This document shows, one piece after another, positions 44,701-53,845 of a DNA stretch of 64,000 nucleotides; positions within the stretch are counted from its first letter, which is position 1, and each line of letters opens with the position of its first letter. The notes under the pieces were generated by a model that saw only the letters and a list, made by a program, of their open reading frames with translations, searched no databases and was not told the DNA's origin. This DNA is from Leadbetterella sp964563435. Lineage in GTDB: Bacteria; Bacteroidota; Bacteroidia; Cytophagales; Spirosomataceae. The DNA lies in NCBI GenBank assembly GCA_964563435.1, contig CAZLXI010000010.1:57241-121240 (forward strand). Direction: 5' to 3'. The position numbers and the translations under genes were made by a program.

Positions 44701-44755
44701 TCAGAAAGTTTTCCTCAAAAATCAGTAAAGTTTTTACATTAAGCAAAATAATCTC

Positions 44756-44763
44756 TAATTTTG
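44756..44763 (+). promoter_or_regulatory. -7 promoter element of rpsJ
   Basis: TAATTTTG matches TAnnTTTG exactly. It lies 62 bp before the rpsJ ATG, so an in-frame TTG at 44761-44763 cannot be the start. Confidence 0.65.
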
Positions 44764-44825
44764 TGGCCCCGTACGGAGTGAATGGTTCTTTCGTGCGGTA
44801 TTTCCAACTTAAATTTAGCGAACCA

Positions 44826-45131
44826 ATGTCACAAAAAATCAGAATTAAGCTGAAGTCATTTGACCACAGTCTGGTGGACAACTCAGCAGAGAAGATCGTT
44901 AAGGCGGTTAAATCTACAGGTGCTACAGTGAGCGGCCCTATTCCGCTTCCTACCCGTATCGAGAAATTTACGGTGCTGCGTTCTCCTCACGTTTCCAAGA
45001 AGTCAAGAGAGCAGTTTCAGTTAAGTACTTACAAAAGACTTATTGATATTTTCTCCGCCAGTCCTAAGACGGTAGACGCTCTTATGAAACTTGAGTTACC
45101 TGCGGGTGTTGACGTAGAAATCAAAGTGTAA
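44826..45131 (+). CDS. rpsJ: 30S ribosomal protein S10
   Basis: The 101-aa protein is a full-length S10 (KIRIKLKSFDHSLVDNSAEKIV, GPIPLPTRIEKFTVLRSPHVSKKSREQF, LPAGVDVEIKV), part of the 30S head and also the NusG/NusB antitermination partner NusE. The ATG at 44826 is preferred because the frame upstream contains the promoter. Unusually it is monocistronic: it has its own promoter and terminator and is not followed by rplC or any other S10-operon gene, nor preceded by fusA. Confidence 0.98.
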   Translation: MSQKIRIKLKSFDHSLVDNSAEKIVKAVKSTGATVSGPIPLPTRIEKFTVLRSPHVSKKSREQFQLSTYKRLIDIFSASPKTVDALMKLELPAGVDVEIKV

Positions 45132-45155
45132 CGAGAGCTACACGAAGATTCGGAG

Positions 45156-45196
45156 TATCCGGAAGATGGGTTTGACCCGCTTCCGGATATTTTTTT
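45156..45196 (+). terminator. Rho-independent terminator of rpsJ
   Basis: TATCCGGAAG (45156-45165) and CTTCCGGATA (45180-45189) pair perfectly, with an inner GGGT/ACCC stem, followed by seven T residues. Confidence 0.93.
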
Positions 45197-45209
45197 GGAG
45201 ATGAAAAAA

Positions 45210-45632
45210 TTATTTCCCGATGTTGGGCTCGGTTTCGAGCAGTTGAAGATTTCTTTCGTCCCTGATGCCGGGTTCATAGCGGGTAAGCGCGGCCAGCCAG
45301 AGTGCCCGGGCCCACCGGAAGATCACGCCCGTAAGCAGGAAGGTGATCAAAAGATAAGCCACCGCAAAATATTCCCAGCCGAAACGGTCTTTGAAAAGAA
45401 AGAGGTAGCTGAGCAGGCAGATGGCAAACAGACCGATGTTGAGGGCATACGACACGTACATCGACCCGTAAAAGTAACCCAGCTCTTTTTCGTATTTTAA
45501 ACCGCATTCAGGGCAGTATTTTTTCATCTGAAAGGTTTTTTTCGAAAAGGGCAGGTAGCTGTGATGTGTAAACAGCTCACCCTGACCACAGCGTGGACAT
45601 TTTTCCTTTAATCCCGTACTAAACTTACCCAT
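45210..45632 (-). CDS. DUF983 membrane protein with zinc-ribbon-like cysteines
   Basis: The 140-aa protein has CPRC at residues 13-16 and CPECGLKYEKELGYFYGSMYVSY from about 40, then two membrane helices (about 62-82 and 88-110). The two CxxC pairs before a helical hairpin are the family signature; function is unknown. It converges on rpsJ, with the rpsJ terminator between them. Confidence 0.9.
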   Translation of the reverse strand: MGKFSTGLKEKCPRCGQGELFTHHSYLPFSKKTFQMKKYCPECGLKYEKELGYFYGSMYVSYALNIGLFAICLLSYLFLFKDRFGWEYFAVAYLLITFLLTGVIFRWARALWLAALTRYEPGIRDERNLQLLETEPNIGK

Positions 45633-45651
45633 TCTTTTGTTTTTGATGGCA

Positions 45652-45659
45652 CAAAGATA
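45652..45659 (-). promoter_or_regulatory. -7 promoter element of the DUF983 gene
   Basis: On the minus strand TATCTTTG matches TAnnTTTG exactly, 19 bp before the ATG at 45632. Confidence 0.6.
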
Positions 45660-45794
45660 CCATTTTTCCGACGGCGGAGACTTATAGTTTTGTTCGATAA
45701 TGATGTAAAATTATCCTCATCTATATGGATAGGAGAGTGTAAATTCTTTTTCCTGTCTCAGGTGGTTTGTGTTTTACTTCATAAGGATGTGAAG

Positions 45795-46652
45795 TCATCG
45801 TATTTTACTTTGATGATAAATGGTAAGCTCTTCCACGGGCTTTTGGATGACCTTCCGGATGCTGAGCCCGTAACCGGAGGCCACTTCCCTGAAGATGCTT
45901 TCGAAATAGTAAGCCACAGAGCCTACGCATCCGGTCTCCACATGTTGTAATTGCGGGTATTTTAAAAGATACTTTTCCAGGAAGAGCCGGAAACTGTTCC
46001 GGATCAGATCGGCACACCAGGGTTCGTGCTGGTTTTCCAGGAGAAAAGGGCAGAATTGAGCAAAGTATTTGTTGGGCCGCTCTTTCCGGTAAGCGTTTTC
46101 GAGAATTTCCAGGCGATCTTTGCTGCCGTAAATCTCTTCAAACCTCTGCCTGACGTTCAGGGGCATTTCGTGATGCAGGTAGCCCAGGATAAGCGATTTG
46201 CCGAGGTGCCCGCCCGATCCTTCATCGCCCAGCCAGAAACCCAGGGGCGGAACCTGGAAGCCGATCTCCCGGCCGTTCCAGTAGCAGGTGTTGGACCCCG
46301 TACCCAGAATACAGGCTATGCCTTCCGAATCGCCGAACAGGGCGCGGGCCGCTGCGATCACGTCGGAGTAGGTATAAACGGGAGCAGAATATCCCAGCGC
46401 TTTGAGAATTCCCCGGGCGATGATATCTCCTTTGGCAGGATCTGTGATCCCGGTACCGTAAAAATGAACTTCCCGTATAGTAAATGTTGTTCTATCGTAT
46501 AAGTGTTGCAGAAGTTCTTTTTCTACTGTGTCACTGTTAACAAAATAGGGATTAAGACCTATGGTTTCAAAGGAATGTATGTTTTCCCCCAGAAGTCTCC
46601 AGTCTGTTTTGGTGGAACCGCTTTCTGCCAACAGGATCATTTGATTATACAT
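45795..46652 (-). CDS. BadF/BadG-type ATPase, N-acetylglucosamine kinase-like
   Basis: The 285-aa protein belongs to the ASKHA sugar-kinase fold. The phosphate-1 loop is AESGSTKTDWR (about 9-19), ILGTGSNTCYWNG (about 115-127) is phosphate 2, and GDEGSGGHLGK (about 142-152) is typical of GlcNAc kinases, so phosphorylation of an amino sugar recovered from cell wall or chitin is inferred. Its start codon (46650-46652) overlaps the promoter of the divergent M16 gene, whose ATG is only 14 bp away; the ATG at 46640 is an alternative start. Confidence 0.87.
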   Translation of the reverse strand: MYNQMILLAESGSTKTDWRLLGENIHSFETIGLNPYFVNSDTVEKELLQHLYDRTTFTIREVHFYGTGITDPAKGDIIARGILKALGYSAPVYTYSDVIAAARALFGDSEGIACILGTGSNTCYWNGREIGFQVPPLGFWLGDEGSGGHLGKSLILGYLHHEMPLNVRQRFEEIYGSKDRLEILENAYRKERPNKYFAQFCPFLLENQHEPWCADLIRNSFRLFLEKYLLKYPQLQHVETGCVGSVAYYFESIFREVASGYGLSIRKVIQKPVEELTIYHQSKIR

Positions 46653-46655
46653 TTG
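46648..46655 (+). promoter_or_regulatory. -7 promoter element of the 46667 M16 peptidase gene
   Basis: TACATTTG matches TAnnTTTG exactly and overlaps the start codon of the divergent kinase gene. The M16 ATG lies 11 bp downstream, so its mRNA would be nearly leaderless. Confidence 0.6.
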
Positions 46656-46666
46656 TAAGTTAATTT

Positions 46667-47893
46667 ATGTCTGAATATCAGATTTATACACTTCCCAACG
46701 GAATACGAATAGCACACAAAAAGGTCAGCGGCACCCAGGTGGTGCACTGCGGCATCATGTTTGACATCGGCAGCCGCGACGAGCTTCCGCATCAGGCGGG
46801 GCTGGCGCATTTCTGGGAGCACATGGCCTTTAAAGGAACAAAAAAACGCAAATCTTATCACATTATCAATAGCCTTGAGTCGGTAGGGGGGGAGCTGAAT
46901 GCCTACACCACCAAGGAGAAGATATGTTTTTATGCTTCGGTACTGGATGAGCACTTCGTGAAGGCCATAGACCTCCTGACGGATATTGCTTTTAACAGTA
47001 CCTTCCCCGAGAAGCAGCTGGAACTGGAGCGGGGGGTGATCCTGGAAGAAATGGCCATGTATCTCGACTCCCCTGAAGATGCCATACAGGATGAATTTGA
47101 CGGTATCGTGTTTCCCGATCATGCCCTGGGGGTGAATATCCTCGGCACGCAGGAGAGCGTGCGGAGCTTTACCCGGGAGGATTTCAACCGGTTTATCTAT
47201 GAAAACCTTGATACGGAGCGAACGGTGCTGTCGGTGGTGGGAAATATAGATTTTAAGAGAGTGGTCAGGGTGGCGGAGAGGTTTCTGAGCGATATTCCCC
47301 TGAAGAAAAGCGGGCGGGTCCGGATCAAACCGGGCGGATACGGTAGAAAGGATGTGACCATAAAAAAGGACAATAACCAGGCGCAGGTAGCTATCGGCAG
47401 GCCGTCTTTTGAACTGTCGAGCCCTGACCGGCTTCCCTTCTTTGCCCTGGTGAATCTGTTGGGCGGACCGGGCATGAACAGCCGGTTTAATCTCAGCCTG
47501 CGGGAAAAATACGGCCTGGTCTACCACATTGAGGCCAGCCTGGTGTCTTATTCCGATACAGGACTGTTCACCATTTTTTTCGGTACTGACGCCCGGAACC
47601 TGGAAAAGGCTTTTAAGTTGATCGCTAAGGAGCTGGAGCTCCTGAAAGGCAAACCGCTCGGAGACGTGCAGCTCAAGACCCTGAAAGATCAGCTGAAAGG
47701 CCAGCTGGCCATGGCCGAAGAAAGCAAGCAGGGGTATATGCTGATGATGGCCAAAAGCATTCTCGACCTGGGGTATGTAGAGCCGCTGGCCGATATATTC
47801 AGGGAAATCGATACGATACGTGCCGGCAGGCTGCAGGAGCTGGCAGAGGAGATGTTTGCAGAAGGGGAGCTGAGCCGGTTGGTTTATAGGTAG
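46667..47893 (+). CDS. Cytoplasmic M16 zinc peptidase (single-domain)
   Basis: The 408-aa protein has no signal peptide. The inverted zinc motif is HFWEH at residues 48-52, and the third ligand lies in LERGVILEEMAMYLDSPED about 75 residues later. The C-terminal half (GGPGMNSRFNLSLREKYGLVYHIEA) completes the mitochondrial-processing-peptidase-like unit. The family cleaves peptides or leader sequences; substrate unknown. Its stop is followed by a strong bidirectional terminator. Confidence 0.94.
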   Translation: MSEYQIYTLPNGIRIAHKKVSGTQVVHCGIMFDIGSRDELPHQAGLAHFWEHMAFKGTKKRKSYHIINSLESVGGELNAYTTKEKICFYASVLDEHFVKAIDLLTDIAFNSTFPEKQLELERGVILEEMAMYLDSPEDAIQDEFDGIVFPDHALGVNILGTQESVRSFTREDFNRFIYENLDTERTVLSVVGNIDFKRVVRVAERFLSDIPLKKSGRVRIKPGGYGRKDVTIKKDNNQAQVAIGRPSFELSSPDRLPFFALVNLLGGPGMNSRFNLSLREKYGLVYHIEASLVSYSDTGLFTIFFGTDARNLEKAFKLIAKELELLKGKPLGDVQLKTLKDQLKGQLAMAEESKQGYMLMMAKSILDLGYVEPLADIFREIDTIRAGRLQELAEEMFAEGELSRLVYR

Positions 47894-47921
47894 AGATGCT
47901 AAGCGAATGCCAACGGGATAT

Positions 47922-47953
47922 AAAAAAGGCGACGGGTTACCGTCGCCTTTTTT
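47922..47953. terminator. Bidirectional rho-independent terminator
   Basis: A perfect 14-bp stem, AAAAAAGGCGACGG with its complement, and a GTTA loop. The A- and T-tracts on either side let it serve both the M16 gene (plus) and the SusCD operon (minus). Confidence 0.93.
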
Positions 47954-47972
47954 GTTTGTTATTCGAAAGGTA

Positions 47973-48824
47973 TTACCTCGCCTTGATGAAGGTTAAAGTT
48001 TCTTCGAATACCCTAACTCCATTATTGGAGGTCCACTTAAGATTGAACGTTTTGGTATCCGGATCATACTTGCTTACAGGGTCAGTATGAATAGGGAGCA
48101 GCGACACCATTTCAACCGTAACCTGGTTGGTAGCCGGGTCAACATTGTACCAAACTTCATTGCTATAGTAACCCAGCAAACCAGGATATAATTTAACCTT
48201 GGTAGGGCTCACGGTCAGGAGCTGCACTTCCACATCCTGATCAGGAAGGAGGGTGTTGTTAGAAGAGGTCTGGTACCGGTAAACACCGTCGTAGATGTTT
48301 TTGGCAGAGATGAAGGTAATAAATACATCGTTGCCATCCGAGATCTTGGCATTACCGGGATCCGAGATCCGGTAGGCCATGGCATATTTGTGTTCCAGAT
48401 CCCACTTAGCTCCGTCAAGGTTCACTGAGATTTCCTTTGCAAAATCACCGGCCGAATAATTCAGCGTGATCTCATCACCGGAAATACTGACACCCGGCAC
48501 ATCAGCAAAAGAAAAAATGCTGGATGGTAACCATTCGTAATCCGTATCGTGTTCTTCATTATAGGCAGCCAGAACTTCCGGTGCAGCTTTCAGCTTAACG
48601 GTAGTGGAAGTGTTCAGGACAGCATTGCTGGGCACATTCCTGTGAATGTCAAAGAGAGGGATCTTTCTGACATCGGTGAAAGCGTTATAGAACAGTTCTT
48701 TTTCAGTGCCCCCTGCTGCAACGAGGAATGTGCTCCCCTGATCCGTCAGCTTAACCAGATCATCTTTAATACATGAAGTAAAGAGAAATGGAATTGTAAA
48801 TAACAGAATACTATATTTTTTCAT
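47973..48824 (-). CDS. DUF1735-domain surface lipoprotein of a Sus-like operon
   Basis: The 283-aa product starts with a lipoprotein signal (MKKYSILLFTIPFLFTSC, lipidated Cys18). The N-terminal domain (about 45-165, VPSNAVLNTSTTVKLKA ... INLDGAKWDLE-type strands) matches DUF1735, found in surface glycan- or ligand-binding lipoproteins beside SusC/SusD. The C-terminal part is beta-rich and not recognised. It is the last gene of the operon and probably captures the ligand at the cell surface. Confidence 0.82.
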   Translation of the reverse strand: MKKYSILLFTIPFLFTSCIKDDLVKLTDQGSTFLVAAGGTEKELFYNAFTDVRKIPLFDIHRNVPSNAVLNTSTTVKLKAAPEVLAAYNEEHDTDYEWLPSSIFSFADVPGVSISGDEITLNYSAGDFAKEISVNLDGAKWDLEHKYAMAYRISDPGNAKISDGNDVFITFISAKNIYDGVYRYQTSSNNTLLPDQDVEVQLLTVSPTKVKLYPGLLGYYSNEVWYNVDPATNQVTVEMVSLLPIHTDPVSKYDPDTKTFNLKWTSNNGVRVFEETLTFIKAR

Positions 48825-48857
48825 CTTAATTCCTTTAAATCGTTTATAACTGTTGTT

Positions 48858-50297
48858 TTATTCCCACCAAACTTTGGCATCCTGATCGTATGTGCCGCCT
48901 ACTCTCGCTACCGCAGCGTCAACACTTTCTTTGTTGGAAGTGTACTCTCCTGCACCGTAAAGATAGCGGTGAGGGATCTGCTTGGAGGCATTGATAGCAT
49001 CCGGAGCCGGGGTCAGCTGAGGATAACCCGTCTTTCTCCAGATATTCCAGCCCTGAAGTCCGTCAGGATAAGTTGCGATGTACCGTTGTACGGCGATAGC
49101 CCGCTTATTGGCGGCAGTACCGGCCGATGCAACCGCTACGGAAGCCTGGGCAAAATAAGTATTGGCAGGTGCTGCTACTCCCCATTGTTCAAATGAAAGC
49201 TCGATACCTGTACGGTAAACGGCACTTAAATTTTCAGTGGTCCAGCCTAAGTCAGCCGCTTCGGCCCTTGCCAGGAATACCTGGGCTGCCGAAATGATGT
49301 TCACCGAACTGGCAGAGCCGCGAAGGTCGCCTCTTACCACTCTTGCCCATCTCGGGTTGGCCGAAGTAAACGCTTCTGCTTTAGCCCGCTCTACTCCGTA
49401 GGGAGCACCAACGTCAGAAGATTCGCTGGTGGCAGGAATGCCCTGCTCTTCTGTAGCGCCACCGAATGAAGTCTGACGGGCATCGTTCAGGCTGCCCATT
49501 AAAGCCGTCATTGTACTGCTTTCTGCCACGTCTCTACGGCCGTTGTAGATTCCCCACCATGGAGAAGGGAAATTTCCACCGGGATAGTTTAACCTGAAAT
49601 TCTGGGCGTTTGTGGTGATCAATCCTGCAGGATCATTCAGAGCCGCATTAAACTCTGTGGCTGCGTAGCCTCCTGCATTGGGGTATTTGTTCGATAGCTG
49701 TAGGGCCATCAATAAGCGCAGGGTATTGGCTGTTCTTTTCCATGCCGCCACATCACCGCCGTAGATCAGGTCTCCCGAGATCTGGCTGCCGTCAAACATG
49801 GCATTGGCGTCTTTCAGGGCCTGAATCATCCCTTTGTAGATCTCTTCCTGGGTGTCGTATTTCGGTTTTGCAGCCGAAGCGCCCAGCAGGGCCTCACTGT
49901 AAGGAACATCCCCCCAACGGTCGGTAATGGTCCAGAAGATATACTGCTGGAGGATTTTGGCCACGGCCGACATATTTTTGCTTTGATCCAGGTTAATAAT
50001 ATTCTGGAGGTCATAAAGACTACCGGTGTAAGTTCCGGTGAAGTCTGCCTGCGGTGGGGCATACAGCGATGCATTGGAATATTGTGTCTCCGAAAAATAC
50101 TGGCTGAAATATCCCGGAGTGGTTATGAATGCAAATCCTCCCAGACCCGACTGTACGTTGGTCATAAGTGCACCGATATTGGGCGATGTAGTTGCTGCCG
50201 GGTTATCGTTCAGATCACCGAAGTCCGAGAACATGTCACAGGAGGTAAGTCCGGCGGTCATCAGCGAGGTTAATATATAATAACGAATTCTTTTCAT
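48858..50297 (-). CDS. SusD/RagB-family outer-membrane lipoprotein
   Basis: The 479-aa lipoprotein (signal ending MTAGLTSC, lipidated Cys20) belongs to the SusD-like group 2, recognised by NDNPAATTSPNIGALM near the N-terminus and a TPR-like helical core. FLARAEAADLGW and the C-terminal GWNIWRKTGYPQLTPAPDA are further group hallmarks. It would form the lid over the SusC barrel encoded upstream. Members of this subgroup occur in glycan and in peptide uptake loci, so the ligand cannot be read from the sequence. Confidence 0.93.
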   Translation of the reverse strand: MKRIRYYILTSLMTAGLTSCDMFSDFGDLNDNPAATTSPNIGALMTNVQSGLGGFAFITTPGYFSQYFSETQYSNASLYAPPQADFTGTYTGSLYDLQNIINLDQSKNMSAVAKILQQYIFWTITDRWGDVPYSEALLGASAAKPKYDTQEEIYKGMIQALKDANAMFDGSQISGDLIYGGDVAAWKRTANTLRLLMALQLSNKYPNAGGYAATEFNAALNDPAGLITTNAQNFRLNYPGGNFPSPWWGIYNGRRDVAESSTMTALMGSLNDARQTSFGGATEEQGIPATSESSDVGAPYGVERAKAEAFTSANPRWARVVRGDLRGSASSVNIISAAQVFLARAEAADLGWTTENLSAVYRTGIELSFEQWGVAAPANTYFAQASVAVASAGTAANKRAIAVQRYIATYPDGLQGWNIWRKTGYPQLTPAPDAINASKQIPHRYLYGAGEYTSNKESVDAAVARVGGTYDQDAKVWWE

Positions 50298-50321
50298 AAT
50301 ATTTAAGTCATTTAGTAATTT

Positions 50322-53300
50322 TTAGAAACCAATTCTGAGATTAACCCCTAAACTTCTTGTTCCTGGCAACTGACCGGTTTCTCCGTATGTTGCACTGATT
50401 TCAGACGGGTCAAAATCCTTGGATTTCGCATAAATAAGAAGCGGGTTTCTGGATACCACTGATACGGTTGCATTATTGATATATCTCGATAAGCCCAGCT
50501 TGGCCACTGGCACGGTATAGCCTATTGACAATTCTCTCAGTTTTATGAAAGTCAGGTCATAGATAAACTCATCTACCGTGAAATTGCCATAAAGGCTCTG
50601 GAAATACGTTTGGGCTTCCACATAGTAGTCTACAGGCTGGCCTTCAGCATTCACACCTACAACGTGGACTCCGCCACCGTCAGCCACGGCATCCCGGATA
50701 GGATTTCCTTTGTCGTTAACGGTAGCCGTTCTGGCCGTAAGCCCGCTATAGGCACCCCACTGTTGCGATAGTGAGTAGAATTTGCCGCCGAACTGGTAGT
50801 CAAAGTTAACATCTACGTGGAAGTTCTTTAATACGGTGAAGGAGTTCTGGAGACCACCGGTATATCTTGGAAGCACGCTTCCGAAGTATTGGTCACCCTC
50901 TCTTGCGTAGGTTCCGTTGCTGTTCAGCACGGGCTGCCCGTTAATTCTTTTGATCCCGTTACCAAACAGCTGACCCCATCTTTTTCCTTCGCTGTGTACC
51001 TGGTAAGGAATGTTGGTTCCCCAGGCACCGGCCAATGCTGCGGTTTGGGTGATCCCGAATTCCTTACTCAGTTCTTCCACATCGTTTTCGATCAGGTCGG
51101 CGTAGTTGAAGGTAGTGTTCCACTTCAGGTAAGGCAGGTTGAGTATCTGTGCTTTCAGGCTGACCTCAATACCTTTTTTGGTGATCTTACCGATATTGGT
51201 CAGTAATGAGCTGAATCCGCTGGCTCCGTTCACGGTCAGGGCGTAGGGGAAACCTACTTCTGATCCATCCCAGTACGTGAAGTTGATCCCGTACTTACCT
51301 CTTACAAATTCAAGGTCAAGACCTATTTCTTTCTGTTGGGTAACTGATCCTGTGATGTTAGGGTCTACCACCTGGTCAGGCGTGCTCATCAGGAAGTTGC
51401 TTCCCCATTTGAACTGGCCTACACCATAAGCCATACCCGGATAGCGGTACGCCCCGAAGGTAGTTCCCGAACCCAGGGCCTGGGGGATCTCACCCCATGA
51501 GCCTCTGATCTTACCCATACTCAGCCAGGGAAGGGCGTCTTTGGTGAATTCACTGAAGATGAACGAGGCACCGAATGATTTCGAAAGTACGTCGTTGTTA
51601 CCCGGAGGCAGTGTAGAGAACCAGTCGTTACGCAGGGTTCCGTTAAGATAAAGGAAATTCCTGAAGCCCAAAGATACTTTACCAAAGATGGCATTGTAGG
51701 CTTCTTCTGTTCTTCCGTTACCTTGTGATGCCTGGTTAACCGAGTTGGCCAGGGTAAATAAGTTAGGTACGCTCAGCCCCTGGTTGGTATTACCGCTGTT
51801 GGACTTGGAAGTCCATTTGAAGAAGTCGGTACCTGCAGCCAGATCGATGTCAAAATCTGCAATTTTTTTCTTGTACGTAGCCAGGAGTTCGATGTTACGC
51901 CGGTTGCTGTAGGTAGTACCGGTAGAGTAGTAGCCGAAATTTCTTGCGTCATTCCCCGTGGTTTGTGTACCACTTTCGTTCAGTTCCGTACGGTATTTGT
52001 CTTCATACCAGGTGGTATTCTGCTGCTGCCTGTAAGTAGCTTTAAGATTCAGATCCCTGTTTACTTTATAGGTCAGTGAAATATCACCAAACAACCGGTC
52101 TCTCACATTGGTGAGGTCGATCAGGTCATAGTAGGTATAGAAGTTATACCAGTAGTTGGCTGCATAAAACGCTCTCTGGTTGTCAGGATCATAAGCAGAA
52201 GGGTTGGCCTTGTTCCAGCTGGCATAAATACCTTGCGGAGTCTGTAAGCCCCTGAGCTCTTTCAGGATACCCATGTCCAGGTCACGGTGAAACCATTGGT
52301 TGAATGCCCCTGTCGACTGGTTGGAATATCCGTCATTAATCTGTCCGTTCAGCTTTCTGTTCGTATAATTGATATTGGTAGTGAATTCAAGCTTCTTACT
52401 GATATCATAAACGGTGTTCAGATTAAGGGTATTCCTTATTAAGCTTGAACCCGGTATAAGACCATTGGTATAGTTATTCCCGTAAGTAAGCTTGAATAGC
52501 ATTTTTTCGGTGGCGTGGTTGATGGTAATACTGTTGTTGGACACCACACCGGTTTCGAAAAATTCTTTGGCGTTGTTTTCCTGAGGAACCAGGCTGGCGG
52601 TCTGGTAAGACCGGCTGTGTCCGCCATACCAGGCATACCACGGAATATATTCCTGGCCTACCATTCTCGGACCCCAGCTGGCATCATCCTGGTAATCATG
52701 GTAATATTTGCCATCCAGGGCTTTCCATTCTTCCGGATCGCCTTGTTTCCAGTTATAACGGGTCATCGGACCGGATCCACCTGCGTAGGAGTTTTGGTAA
52801 TTAGGCATGATGTAAACATCTTCAAACTGAATACCAAGGTTCAGTGTTACTCCGAAGCCCTCTTGTCTTTTTGCTTTTTTGGTGGTGATAACGATCGCAC
52901 CGGCAGCCGCCTGAGAACCAAACTGCGCAGCTGCAGCCGGCCCCTGAAGGATAGAGACTGACTCAATATCGTCATTGTTAATATCATTGATGTCCGGGAG
53001 AATGGTACCGTCTACCACATAAAGAGCGCCGGGTCCGCCTGCACTCAGACCGGAGATACCTCTCAGTCTGACCTCGGTCTGGCGGCCTAATGCTGCTGCT
53101 GACTGGCTTCTTACCTGTATACCGGCTACTTTTCCGGCCAGGGCACTGTTAAAGTCCATCTGTCGAATGGTATTCAGTTTTTCGCTTCCGATTACCTGTG
53201 CGCTGAAGGTAGTAGAACGGGCCGATTGCTGCGTTCCGTAGGCACCGGTTACCACTACTTCGGTTAAATCGGTATTGGATACTTCCAAAGTTACGTTGAT

Positions 53301-53570
53301 CACACTTTGGTTTCCTATTACCACCTCTCTATCTTTAAAACCGATAAAAGAGAAGGTCAACGTTGAATTTGCCGGAGCAGTAAGTCTGTAATCACCCTCC
53401 TCATTGGTGTAAGTTCCGTTGGTTGTACCTTTTACAATCACTGAGACACCAGGAAGCGGGCTGTTGTCATCAGAAGACCTTACTTTACCAGATATTGTCC
53501 GGGTCTGCGCATAAACCGTCCCCAATCCGAACAAAATCATTCCGAAAAACAGAAGTAATCTTTTCTTCAT
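50322..53570 (-). CDS. SusC/RagA TonB-linked outer-membrane transporter
   Basis: The 1082-aa protein has a signal peptide (about 1-21) and a carboxypeptidase-regulatory-like domain (TISGKVRSSDDNSPLPGVSV, about 24-105). The plug domain (about 110-240, with the family motif LYVVDGTILPDINDIN...ILQGPAAAAQFG) and a 22-stranded barrel end in LGVNLRIGF. It imports a ligand delivered by the SusD partner using TonB energy. The operon order is SusC, SusD (24 bp later), DUF1735 (33 bp later). The 275-bp AT-rich gap upstream (53571-53845) contains no gene and probably its promoter; no ECF sigma/anti-sigma pair or glycoside hydrolase is adjacent. Confidence 0.96.
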   Translation of the reverse strand: MKKRLLLFFGMILFGLGTVYAQTRTISGKVRSSDDNSPLPGVSVIVKGTTNGTYTNEEGDYRLTAPANSTLTFSFIGFKDREVVIGNQSVINVTLEVSNTDLTEVVVTGAYGTQQSARSTTFSAQVIGSEKLNTIRQMDFNSALAGKVAGIQVRSQSAAALGRQTEVRLRGISGLSAGGPGALYVVDGTILPDINDINNDDIESVSILQGPAAAAQFGSQAAAGAIVITTKKAKRQEGFGVTLNLGIQFEDVYIMPNYQNSYAGGSGPMTRYNWKQGDPEEWKALDGKYYHDYQDDASWGPRMVGQEYIPWYAWYGGHSRSYQTASLVPQENNAKEFFETGVVSNNSITINHATEKMLFKLTYGNNYTNGLIPGSSLIRNTLNLNTVYDISKKLEFTTNINYTNRKLNGQINDGYSNQSTGAFNQWFHRDLDMGILKELRGLQTPQGIYASWNKANPSAYDPDNQRAFYAANYWYNFYTYYDLIDLTNVRDRLFGDISLTYKVNRDLNLKATYRQQQNTTWYEDKYRTELNESGTQTTGNDARNFGYYSTGTTYSNRRNIELLATYKKKIADFDIDLAAGTDFFKWTSKSNSGNTNQGLSVPNLFTLANSVNQASQGNGRTEEAYNAIFGKVSLGFRNFLYLNGTLRNDWFSTLPPGNNDVLSKSFGASFIFSEFTKDALPWLSMGKIRGSWGEIPQALGSGTTFGAYRYPGMAYGVGQFKWGSNFLMSTPDQVVDPNITGSVTQQKEIGLDLEFVRGKYGINFTYWDGSEVGFPYALTVNGASGFSSLLTNIGKITKKGIEVSLKAQILNLPYLKWNTTFNYADLIENDVEELSKEFGITQTAALAGAWGTNIPYQVHSEGKRWGQLFGNGIKRINGQPVLNSNGTYAREGDQYFGSVLPRYTGGLQNSFTVLKNFHVDVNFDYQFGGKFYSLSQQWGAYSGLTARTATVNDKGNPIRDAVADGGGVHVVGVNAEGQPVDYYVEAQTYFQSLYGNFTVDEFIYDLTFIKLRELSIGYTVPVAKLGLSRYINNATVSVVSRNPLLIYAKSKDFDPSEISATYGETGQLPGTRSLGVNLRIGF

Positions 53571-53845
53571 AAGTTAAAAAATTATTATTTAGTATGATTT
53601 GACGAGGCAATTTCAATTAAAAAATGTTATTATACAAGCTAAATATTAAAATAAGATTAAAAAAAAATATTATCAATAATTCGTTTGGCAATTATTTTAT
53701 TTTTCAAAATAATAGTTTGCTTACGAGAGGATGTTTAGTGAAAGAATATTGGATTTTGATGCTGCTCGGATGTGAGGCCGGTCCGGATATGGAATTATTT
53801 TCGGATAAAATTTATTGTAAAAGGTATATAGTAAATGATAAATAG

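Noticed and set aside
44763..44825. TTG-started N-terminal extension of S10
   Set aside because: It begins inside the promoter and is not part of the conserved S10 protein.
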